A stretch of 64,000 bases of DNA from Pseudomonas koreensis (GTDB lineage Bacteria > Pseudomonadota > Gammaproteobacteria > Pseudomonadales > Pseudomonadaceae). Where the stretch lies: assembly GCF_024169245.1 (NCBI RefSeq), contig NZ_JALJWP010000001.1:124001-188000 (forward strand), in the 5' to 3' direction. The stretch's first letter is position 1; each line of letters starts with the position of its first letter. Positions 54,381 to 64,000 of this stretch are shown piece after piece. The notes under the pieces are model-generated. The model had not been told where the DNA came from and did not search any database. It worked only from the letters and a program-made list of their open reading frames with translations. Position numbers and translations under genes: made by a program.

Positions 54381-54456
54381 TCAACAAAGGCTGGCGATGA
54401 TAGCAGACCATGCCTTTGCTGAACACCAATCACCTTCATAGCCCTGATACATTCCA

Positions 54457-55653
54457 TCAATCGGCCTGACGACGCAGGAATGCCGGAATGTCCAGGTAGT
54501 CCAGGTCATCCTGCGGATTCATCTTCGCGGCAGCCGCAGCACCGGCCTGAGCCTGGTTGCGCATGACGGTCGGACGGTCCAGATCACGGTAGTTCACCGC
54601 TGGCTGCTCCTGACGGGCCGGAGCCGGTTGCTGCACCTGCGCCGAAGCCATGGAGGTGTGAACGGTATTGTCGATGACCTTCACAGGCTTCTCGATTTTC
54701 GCACCCAGACCGGTGGCAACCACAGTCACGTGCAGCTCGTCGCGCATGTCCGGATCGATAACGGTACCGACCTTGACCATCGCATGCTCGGAAGCGAAGG
54801 CTTCGATGATCGAACCAACGTCGGAGTACTCACCCAGGGACAGGTCAGGGCCGGCGGTGATGTTCACCAGGATGCCGCGCGCGCCTTGCAGGTTGACGTC
54901 TTCCAGCAGCGGGTTGCGGATCGCAGCTTCAGTGGCTTCACGTGCACGGTTCGGACCGCTGGCGCAGCCAGTGCCCATCATCGCCATGCCCATTTCGCTC
55001 ATCACGGTGCGCACGTCGGCGAAGTCGACGTTGATCATGCCCGGACGCTTGATGATGTCGGAGATACCGCGAACGGCACCGGCCAGAACATCGTCAGCCT
55101 TGGCGAAAGCCGACAAGAGGCTGGCGTCTTTGCCGAGGATGGTCAGCAGTTTTTCGTTCGGGATGGTGATCAGCGAGTCGACGCTTTCCGACAGCATGCG
55201 GATGCCTTCGTCGGCGATCTGCATACGCTTGCGGCCTTCGAACGGGAACGGACGGGTCACGACCGCAACGGTCAGGATGCCCATTTCCTTGGCCACTTCA
55301 GCGATGATCGGCGCCGCACCGGTACCGGTACCGCCGCCCATGCCAGTGGTGATGAACACCATGTTGGTGCCGGCCAGCACTTCAGCGATGCGCTCGCGGT
55401 CTTCCAGAGCGGCTTGACGGCCGACTTCAGGATTGGCGCCGGCACCCAGGCCTTTGGTCACGCCAGTGCCCAGTTGCAGGATGGTCCGCGCGCCGATGTT
55501 TTTCAGCGCTTGAGCATCGGTGTTGGCGCAGATGAACTCAACGCCTTCGATGTTGCTCTTGACCATGTGATTGACAGCGTTGCCGCCGCCACCGCCGACA
55601 CCGATAACTTTGATTACCGGGCTTGCGGGGATGTTGTCTACGAGTTCGAACAT
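54457..55653 (-). CDS. ftsZ: Cell division GTPase FtsZ
   Basis: A 398-residue tubulin-like GTPase. The GTP signature GGGTGTG lies at 106-112, the catalytic NVDFADVRTVM region follows, and the C-terminal peptide DYLDIPAFLRRQ binds FtsA and ZipA. It polymerises into the Z-ring at midcell. It follows ftsA after a 67-base gap in the dcw cluster. Confidence 0.98.
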   Translation of the reverse strand: MFELVDNIPASPVIKVIGVGGGGGNAVNHMVKSNIEGVEFICANTDAQALKNIGARTILQLGTGVTKGLGAGANPEVGRQAALEDRERIAEVLAGTNMVFITTGMGGGTGTGAAPIIAEVAKEMGILTVAVVTRPFPFEGRKRMQIADEGIRMLSESVDSLITIPNEKLLTILGKDASLLSAFAKADDVLAGAVRGISDIIKRPGMINVDFADVRTVMSEMGMAMMGTGCASGPNRAREATEAAIRNPLLEDVNLQGARGILVNITAGPDLSLGEYSDVGSIIEAFASEHAMVKVGTVIDPDMRDELHVTVVATGLGAKIEKPVKVIDNTVHTSMASAQVQQPAPARQEQPAVNYRDLDRPTVMRNQAQAGAAAAAKMNPQDDLDYLDIPAFLRRQAD

Positions 55654-55720
55654 TTTCCCTCTCCTTACATTCTCTAGTTTTTTCGCCTACTGCTGTTTGT
55701 AGCGGTGTTGCGGTAAAGCT

Positions 55721-56980
55721 TTAAAAATTGCCCTGGACCCACTTTTTCAGTCGGTCCAGCAGCGGCGCCTGAGGCTCTTCGCTGCTGTAGCTGTCGCGGC
55801 TGCCGATGCCGGAGAACGAAACTCCGTCGGACTGCTTCTGCAGGCCGTACATCAACAAACCGACGCCAGTGGAATAAATCGGGTTGCGCACCACGTCATC
55901 CAGACCTTTCACGCCATGCGGCACACCGAGGCGCACCGGCATGTGGAAGATTTCTTCGGCCAGTTCGGTCGCGCCTTCCATCTTCGATGTACCGCCGGTG
56001 AGGACGATGCCCGCCGGGATCAGGTCTTCGTAGCCGCTGCGACGCAGCTCGGCCTGGATCAGGGTGAACAGTTCGTCGTAACGCGGCTCGACCACTTCAG
56101 CCAGGGCCTGACGTGAAAGCTCGCGCGGCGGACGGTCGCCGACGCTTGGCACCTTGATGGTTTCACCGGCACCGGCCAGTTTGGCCAGGGCGCAGGCGTA
56201 GCGGATCTTGATCTCTTCGGCGTACTGGGTCGGGGTGCGCAACGCCATGGCGATGTCGTTCGTCACCTGATCACCGGCAATCGGGATCACGGCGGTGTGA
56301 CGGATCGCGCCTTCGGTAAAGATCGCGATGTCGGTAGTGCCGCCGCCGATGTCGACCAGGCACACGCCCAGTTCTTTCTCGTCGTCGGTCAGCACCGAGT
56401 AGGCCGAGGCCAGTTGCTCGAGGATGATGTCGTCGATTTCCAGACCGCAGCGACGCACGCATTTTTCAATGTTCTGTGCGGCGTTGACGGCGCAGGTGAC
56501 CACGTGAACCTTGGCTTCCAGACGCACGCCGGACATGCCCAGTGGCTCGCGCACGCCTTCCTGGTTATCGATCACGTAATCCTGCGGCAGCGTGTGCAGC
56601 ACGCGCTGGTCAGCCGGAATCGCCACGGCCTGGGCGGCGTCGAGCACACGCTCAAGGTCGGCCGAGCTGACTTCGCGATCACGGATCGCGACGATGCCGT
56701 GGGAGTTCAGGCTGCGGATGTGATTGCCCGCAACGCCGACGAACGCCGAGTGAATGCGGCAGCCGGCCATCAGCTGGGCTTCTTCGATCGCGCGCTGGAT
56801 CGATTGCACGGTGGATTCGATGTTGACCACCACGCCCTTCTTCAGGCCGCGGGACGGATGCGTGCCGATCCCGACGATTTCCAGCTGGCCGTCGTCCGCG
56901 ACCTCGCCTACCAGCGCCACCACTTTGGAGGTGCCGATATCCAGACCGACGATCATTTTGCCGCTTTGCACGTTTGCCAT
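55721..56980 (-). CDS. ftsA: Cell division protein FtsA
   Basis: A 419-residue actin-like ATPase. It has the phosphate-binding VGLDIGTSKVVALVGE, VDIGGGTTDIAIF and GIVLTGGTSKMEG motifs, and a C-terminal amphipathic helix (LLDRLKKWVQGNF) that tethers it to the membrane. It links FtsZ filaments to the inner membrane. It lies 15 bases after ftsQ. Confidence 0.98.
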   Translation of the reverse strand: MANVQSGKMIVGLDIGTSKVVALVGEVADDGQLEIVGIGTHPSRGLKKGVVVNIESTVQSIQRAIEEAQLMAGCRIHSAFVGVAGNHIRSLNSHGIVAIRDREVSSADLERVLDAAQAVAIPADQRVLHTLPQDYVIDNQEGVREPLGMSGVRLEAKVHVVTCAVNAAQNIEKCVRRCGLEIDDIILEQLASAYSVLTDDEKELGVCLVDIGGGTTDIAIFTEGAIRHTAVIPIAGDQVTNDIAMALRTPTQYAEEIKIRYACALAKLAGAGETIKVPSVGDRPPRELSRQALAEVVEPRYDELFTLIQAELRRSGYEDLIPAGIVLTGGTSKMEGATELAEEIFHMPVRLGVPHGVKGLDDVVRNPIYSTGVGLLMYGLQKQSDGVSFSGIGSRDSYSSEEPQAPLLDRLKKWVQGNF

Positions 56981-56995
56981 GGGTCCTGCCTCTTC

Positions 56996-57862
56996 TTAAT
57001 TCTTTGCGACAGCGGGTTGGGCTGTCGTCGGCGCTACGGGTTCCCGCCAGCCAACAGCGAGGCCGTTGGCGTAGCGCAGATCGATGCGCGCAATGTTCGT
57101 AATCTGCTCTTTCAGCGTCTTGTCATAGATGGCGATGAAGCGGCGCATCTTTTCCACCAGGTTGCCGCGTCCCAGCAGCAACTCGATGCCGGGGCCGGAA
57201 CTGCCGGCACCGGTGGTCAGGAACCAGCTGCCGCGTTCACGCAATTCCAGGCGTGCAATCGAAAAACCCAGCGGCCGCAACATCTGGCTCAGCACCTGAT
57301 ACTGCTGCATCACCTGCTGCTGAGCCCGTTGTGGGCCGAACAGCTGCGGCAGGTGCTCGTAGTTCGCCAGTTCCTTGGGCGTGAACGCCTGGCCCTGGTT
57401 GTTGAGCAGCGATTCGTCGCCCCAGCGCGCCACCGGCAATTGCTCTTCGAGGCGGATCACTACCTGATCCGGCCATACCCGCCGCACTTCGGCGTGGGCG
57501 ATCCACGGCATCTGCTCAAGCTCGGTACGCATACCGGCGAGGTCGATGGTGAAGAAGCTCGACGCCACGAACGGTGCGATCCGCTGCTGCACTGCCTGCT
57601 GGCTGATGTAACTCAAGTCGCCCTGCACCGCGATCTTGCTGATCGGCCGGTCGGCATACGGCAGCAAACGCTGCGCACCTTCATAGGTTCCAAAGCCCAG
57701 TGCGACCAGCAGCACCGGCCAGAACAGGCTTTTCAGAAAGCTGAAATTGGCTTTCGGCAGGCGCGCGGACATCGGCTCTTTCGCCACCATTCGGCTGGCA
57801 CCCCGCGGCACCGGCTTGCGGCCGGGTGCGGGTGGCTGATGTCTGAGATGAGCGCCTTGCAT
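56996..57862 (-). CDS. ftsQ: Cell division protein FtsQ
   Basis: A 288-residue bitopic protein with a basic cytoplasmic tail (about 1-45), one membrane helix (about 47-65), then a periplasmic POTRA domain ([20 protein letters not shown]) and the beta domain. It bridges early and late division proteins. The ATG at 57862 is used; an in-frame start at 57901 would overlap ddl and adds residues not usual in Pseudomonas FtsQ. Confidence 0.95.
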   Translation of the reverse strand: MQGAHLRHQPPAPGRKPVPRGASRMVAKEPMSARLPKANFSFLKSLFWPVLLVALGFGTYEGAQRLLPYADRPISKIAVQGDLSYISQQAVQQRIAPFVASSFFTIDLAGMRTELEQMPWIAHAEVRRVWPDQVVIRLEEQLPVARWGDESLLNNQGQAFTPKELANYEHLPQLFGPQRAQQQVMQQYQVLSQMLRPLGFSIARLELRERGSWFLTTGAGSSGPGIELLLGRGNLVEKMRRFIAIYDKTLKEQITNIARIDLRYANGLAVGWREPVAPTTAQPAVAKN

Positions 57863-57866
57863 GGTC

Positions 57867-60290
<2,424 letters not shown>

Positions 60291-60298
<8 letters not shown>

Positions 60299-61361
60299 GG
60301 GCCACCTCCAGACAGGTATCGACCACGCTACGGGTGGCATCGGGTTTGGCCAGTCGGCGGGCCGCTTGGGCCATTGCTTCGAGTCGTTGCGGTTGCATCA
60401 AGACCTCTGTCAGGCGCGCGGCAAGATCCGCGGCACCAGTCGTTCTTTGCGGCATCAGGAAGGCAGCGCCTTCGCGGGCCAAATAATCGGCGTTGCGGGT
60501 CTGGTGATCGTCGATCGCGTGGGGCAAAGGCACCAGCATCGAGGGCAGACCGGCGGCCGCCAGCTCACTGATGGTCAGCGCGCCGGCGCGGCACACCACC
60601 AGGTCAGCCCAGCCATAGGCCTGGGCCATGTCTTTGATGAACGGCTGCACCTGCGCTTCCACACCCACGGCGCGGTAACGCTCGGCAGTCACTTCATCGT
60701 GACTTTTGCCGGCCTGATGAAACACTTCCGGGCGCAGGTCGGCAGCGACTTGGGCCAGGGCTTCAGGCAGCAATTTGTTCAACGGTTCTGCGCCCAGGCT
60801 GCCGCCAAGGATCAGCAAACGCGCTTTGCGCCCGGCCAGCGCCGGGCGCGATGTGTCGAGGAACAGCTCGCTGCGCACCGGATTACCGGTGGTACGGCGG
60901 CTGTCCGACAGAGTAAAGGTGTCGGGGAACGCTTCACACACTCGGGCGGCGAACGGCACCAGCAACCGATTGGCGGTGCCGGCGACAGCGTTCTGCTCGT
61001 GAACGATGACCGGCACGCCAGCCAGTTTCGCGGCAAGGCCACCAGGGCCGGTCACATATCCACCGAAGCCAACCACGCACACCGGCTTCAGGCGGCGCAT
61101 GATCGCCCGCGCCTGCCAGACCGATTTGAGCAGCATCAACGGCGCCTTGAGCAGCGACAACTTGCCCTTGCCGCGCAAACCGCTGGCGTTGATCCGGTGC
61201 AGTTCAAGCCCTGCCGCCGGGACCAGTTCGTTTTCGATCCCGCGTGGCGTGCCGAGCCAGTGCACGGTGTAGCCGCGCGCCTGAAATTCGCGGGCACAGG
61301 CCAGCGCCGGGAACACGTGGCCGCCGGTACCCCCGGCCATGATCAATACGTTAGCGCCCAT
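60291..61361 (-). CDS. murG: Lipid II synthase MurG
   Basis: A 356-residue GT-B glycosyltransferase with [15 protein letters not shown] at the N-terminus, [14 protein letters not shown], and [19 protein letters not shown] for UDP-GlcNAc binding. It adds GlcNAc to lipid I on the inner face of the membrane. It overlaps ftsW by eleven bases. Confidence 0.97.
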
Positions 61362-62568
61362 GAGTCGGCTCCTCGGCGAAGTCGCTCTCCTGGAATTCCA
61401 TCTCTTCGCTGCCCAGGTGGGTCCGACTCTCCCACTCGATGCGCAGCAACAGGCCCAGACAGGCGCAGCAGATCACCAGCGAGCTGCCGCCGTAGCTGAG
61501 GAACGGCAAGGTCAGGCCTTTGGTCGGCAGCAGGCCGACGTTCACACCGATGTTGATCAGGAACTGACCGATCCACAGGAACGACAAGCCGTAAGCCACG
61601 TAAGCGGCGAAAAACTGCTTGGCCTTCTCCGCCCACAGGCCGATGTACATGCCGCGAATACACACGAACACGAACAGCGCGACGGTGCACAGCGAACCGA
61701 CCGCGCCCAGTTCTTCGGCGAGGACCGAGAACACGAAGTCGGTGTGCGCTTCCGGCAGGTAGAACTGCTTCTGCACGCTGTTGCCCAGGCCGACACCCAG
61801 CCACTCGCCGCGACCGAACGCAATCAAGGCTTGCGACAATTGATAGCCGGCGCCGAACTGGTCGGCCCACGGGTCAGCGAAGTTGGTCAGACGCGCCATT
61901 CGATAGGGCTGCATCTGGATCAGCAAAACCACCGCGCCAACCGCCAGCACTACCATCAGCGAGAAGCGGAACAGTCCGACCCCGCCAAGAAACAGCATCG
62001 CCGCCGCCGCGCCCATCATTACCACCGTGGCGCCGAAGTCCGGCTCCATCAGCAACAGACCGGCCATCGGCAGCAGGACGATGAACGGTTTGAAGAAGCC
62101 CATCCAGCTCTCGCGCACTTCTTTCTGCCGGCGCACCAGATAACCGGCGAGGTAGATCACCACGAACACCTTGGCGATTTCCGACGGCTGCACGTTGAAG
62201 AAGCTGAAACCGATCCAGCGCATCGAACCGTTCACTTCACGGCCAATGCCGGGAATGATCACCATCACCAGCAGGCCGAACGCACCGATCAGCATCATCC
62301 AGCCGAGGCGCTGCCAGGTGGCGATCGGAATCATCATGGTAACGATGCACGCGCCCAGACCCAGCACCACATAGATAAGGTGGCGAATCATGTAATACAG
62401 CGGACTGCCCGACTGCGCCGCCGCCACTTCGGTGGACGCCGAAGCGATCATGATCAGGCCGAGACCAAGCAGCGCCAGGCAACCGGCGAGCATCGGGAAG
62501 TCGAGGTCGATGCCACGCCCGGTGATCAGCGGCGACGGGTACGGCTTGATGATGTTTCTCAGGTTCAT
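61351..62568 (-). CDS. ftsW: Septal peptidoglycan polymerase FtsW
   Basis: A 405-residue SEDS-family protein with about ten membrane helices. Conserved segments include GREVNGSMRWI, PDFGATVV and LPFLSYGGSSLVICC. It polymerises glycan strands at the septum with its partner PBP3. It overlaps murD by four bases. Confidence 0.96.
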   Translation of the reverse strand: MNLRNIIKPYPSPLITGRGIDLDFPMLAGCLALLGLGLIMIASASTEVAAAQSGSPLYYMIRHLIYVVLGLGACIVTMMIPIATWQRLGWMMLIGAFGLLVMVIIPGIGREVNGSMRWIGFSFFNVQPSEIAKVFVVIYLAGYLVRRQKEVRESWMGFFKPFIVLLPMAGLLLMEPDFGATVVMMGAAAAMLFLGGVGLFRFSLMVVLAVGAVVLLIQMQPYRMARLTNFADPWADQFGAGYQLSQALIAFGRGEWLGVGLGNSVQKQFYLPEAHTDFVFSVLAEELGAVGSLCTVALFVFVCIRGMYIGLWAEKAKQFFAAYVAYGLSFLWIGQFLINIGVNVGLLPTKGLTLPFLSYGGSSLVICCACLGLLLRIEWESRTHLGSEEMEFQESDFAEEPTHGR

Positions 62569-63911
62569 GCCAGTTCCTCCACAGCGCGGACGAACTGGTG
62601 ACCACGGTCTTCGTAATTCTTGAACATGTCGAAACTGGCGCAGGCCGGCGACAGCAGCACCACGTCACCCGGTTGGGCGGCGGCGCGGCATTGCGCAACG
62701 GCGTCGATCAACGAGGTCGCGCGAATCAGCGGCACTGCATCGCCAATGGCTGCGCCGATCTTGTCGGAGTCGCGGCCCATCAGGATCACGGCGCGGCAGT
62801 TGGCCGCCACCGGATCACGCAGATCGTTGAATTCGGCGCCCTTGCCATCACCGCCGGCGATCAGAATGACCTTGCCGTCGATGTCCGCACCGAGGCCTTC
62901 GATGGCGGCCAGAGCAGCGCCAACGTTGGTGGCTTTGGAATCGTTGTAATAGGCCACGCCGTCGAGATCGCGCACCCACTGGCAGCGATGCTCGAGCCCG
63001 GTAAACGTGCGCAGCGCCGCGAGCATGGCGTCGAACGGCAGACCCACAGCGTGGCCCAATGCCAAAGCTGCAAGAGCGTTGGACTGGTTGTGCGCGCCGC
63101 GAACTTTCAACTCACGCACCGGCAGCAGATTCTGGAATTCGAAGGCCAGATACTTCTCGCCATCGTCTTCGCGGATACCGAACGCTTTGAAATCCGGTTT
63201 GCTCAGGCCAAAGGTCCAGCATGGCTGGCCTTCGCCGATCAATGGCCGGCTCAGGGCATCCTGACGGTTGACCACAAACTGCTTCGCGCCACGGAAGATC
63301 CGGTGCTTGGCCAGGTGATACGCCGGCAGACCGCTATAGCGATCCATGTGGTCTTCGCTGATGTTCAGCACGGTGGCGACTTCGGCGTTGAGCTGGTCGG
63401 TGGTTTCCAGCTGGAAACTCGACAGCTCCATCACGTAAAGCTCAACGTCGTCGCTGAGCAGATCCAGCGCCGGGGTGCCGAGGTTGCCGCCAACAGCGAC
63501 GCGCTTGCCGGCCACAGCCGCCATCTCGCCGACCAGCGTGGTGACGGTGCTTTTCGCGTTGGAACCGGTGATCGCCACGATCGGCGCCCGCGCGTTACGC
63601 GCGAACAGCTCGATGTCGCCGGACATTTTCACGCCACGGGCCGCGGCGGCTTGCAGGGCCGGGGTCGCTAGCGCCAGGCCGGGGCTCACGTAGAGCTCGT
63701 CGGCACGGCAGAGGAATTCGACGTCCAGCTCGCCACAACGCACTTCCACGTGCGGATAGTCACGCTTGAGCGTGGCCAGTTCCGGTGGATTTTCCCGCGT
63801 GTCGGCGACAGCAAACGACGTGCCCCGGTTCGCCAGGAAGCGAACCAGGGACATGCCGCTCTTGCCGAGGCCGACAACGATGCGGAAGTGGTCAGAAGCG
63901 ATCAGAGACAC
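62565..63911 (-). CDS. murD: UDP-N-acetylmuramoylalanine--D-glutamate ligase
   Basis: A 448-residue Mur ligase with the P-loop in ITGSNAKSTVTTLV, AVGGNLGTPALDLL, and WVRDLDGVAYYNDSKATN. It adds D-glutamate to UDP-MurNAc-L-Ala. It starts five bases after the mraY stop and overlaps ftsW at its 3' end. Confidence 0.97.
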   Translation of the reverse strand: MSLIASDHFRIVVGLGKSGMSLVRFLANRGTSFAVADTRENPPELATLKRDYPHVEVRCGELDVEFLCRADELYVSPGLALATPALQAAAARGVKMSGDIELFARNARAPIVAITGSNAKSTVTTLVGEMAAVAGKRVAVGGNLGTPALDLLSDDVELYVMELSSFQLETTDQLNAEVATVLNISEDHMDRYSGLPAYHLAKHRIFRGAKQFVVNRQDALSRPLIGEGQPCWTFGLSKPDFKAFGIREDDGEKYLAFEFQNLLPVRELKVRGAHNQSNALAALALGHAVGLPFDAMLAALRTFTGLEHRCQWVRDLDGVAYYNDSKATNVGAALAAIEGLGADIDGKVILIAGGDGKGAEFNDLRDPVAANCRAVILMGRDSDKIGAAIGDAVPLIRATSLIDAVAQCRAAAQPGDVVLLSPACASFDMFKNYEDRGHQFVRAVEELA

Positions 63912-63916
63912 TCGTT

Positions 63917-64000
63917 CTACCTCAGCTTCAGGGTGGCAAGGCCGACCAGGACAAGAATCACCGTGATGATCCAGAAACGGACGATCACGCGCGGCTCGGG
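63917..64000 (-). CDS. mraY: Phospho-MurNAc-pentapeptide translocase MraY, C-terminal end only
   Basis: The last 27 codons and the TAG stop of a minus-strand gene cut by the window edge. The encoded PEPRVIVRFWIITVILVLVG plus ATLKLR is the final membrane helix and tail of MraY. The order mraY-murD-ftsW is the standard dcw order. Confidence 0.93.
   Translation of the reverse strand, partial: PEPRVIVRFWIITVILVLVGLATLKLR

Overview
The window comes from a fluorescent-group Pseudomonas chromosome. This rests on the dcw gene order and protein sequences, on a cyoABCDE cluster next to dsbB and a flavohaemoglobin/NorR pair, and on Pseudomonas-type intergenic palindromes (TGTGGGAGCGAGC...GCTCGC, four pairs). 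No rRNA, CRISPR array, insertion sequence or prophage is visible. One tRNA gene, tRNA-Leu(CAA), lies at the left edge.

Layout. 0.1-9.2 kb: the tRNA, small hypothetical genes, two tandem paralogous membrane proteins, a PhoD-like phosphatase, a class III aminotransferase divergent from a LysR regulator, and a GNAT enzyme. 9.2-28.9 kb: a large accessory block that looks like natural-product biosynthesis (detailed below). 29.0-33.9 kb: cytochrome bo3 quinol oxidase (cyoA-E). 34.7-38.3 kb: dsbB, then hmp and norR diverging from a shared regulatory region with three GT-N7-AC sites. 38.7-43 kb: cheV, small genes, and a low-GC pair of small membrane proteins. 43.4-49.7 kb: an RND efflux adaptor and pump with its own two-component system. 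49.9-53.3 kb: a small exported protein, an OprD-family porin and a diguanylate cyclase. 53.4-64.0 kb: the division and cell-wall cluster mraY(partial)-murD-ftsW-murG-murC-ddl-ftsQ-ftsA-ftsZ-lpxC on the minus strand.

The accessory block holds what appear to be three minus-strand transcription units and two MocR-type regulators (GntR HTH fused to an aminotransferase fold). Unit A (16162 down to 9232) encodes an exporter, a CDP-alcohol phosphotransferase, an ATP-grasp ligase, a PEP-synthase-like kinase, a class I glutamine-amidotransferase-like hydrolase and a nucleotidyltransferase. The last three match the three-enzyme logic of Campylobacter capsular phosphoramidate synthesis (glutamine kinase, CTP:phosphoglutamine cytidylyltransferase, gamma-glutamyl-CDP-amidate hydrolase), which yields cytidine diphosphoramidate. 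The later Campylobacter kinase is absent and a CDP-alcohol phosphotransferase is present instead, so I infer that phosphoramidate is transferred to an alcohol on a small, possibly peptidic, metabolite. Unit B (23682 down to 18147) encodes a GST-like protein, an unusual KamA-like radical SAM enzyme, a BCAT-like aminotransferase, a TauD-like oxygenase, an AurF-like di-iron N-oxygenase and a lactonase-like metallo-beta-lactamase-fold protein. Unit C (27398 down to 23899) encodes a second exporter, a second ATP-grasp ligase, a RidA protein and a cupin. I do not recognise a known product for any of these units. Whether they make one molecule or several cannot be settled from sequence alone.

Start codons were chosen from ribosome-binding sites and family conservation; where this differs from the longest frame it is stated. 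All functional calls are by motif and remembered family resemblance; no searches were run.
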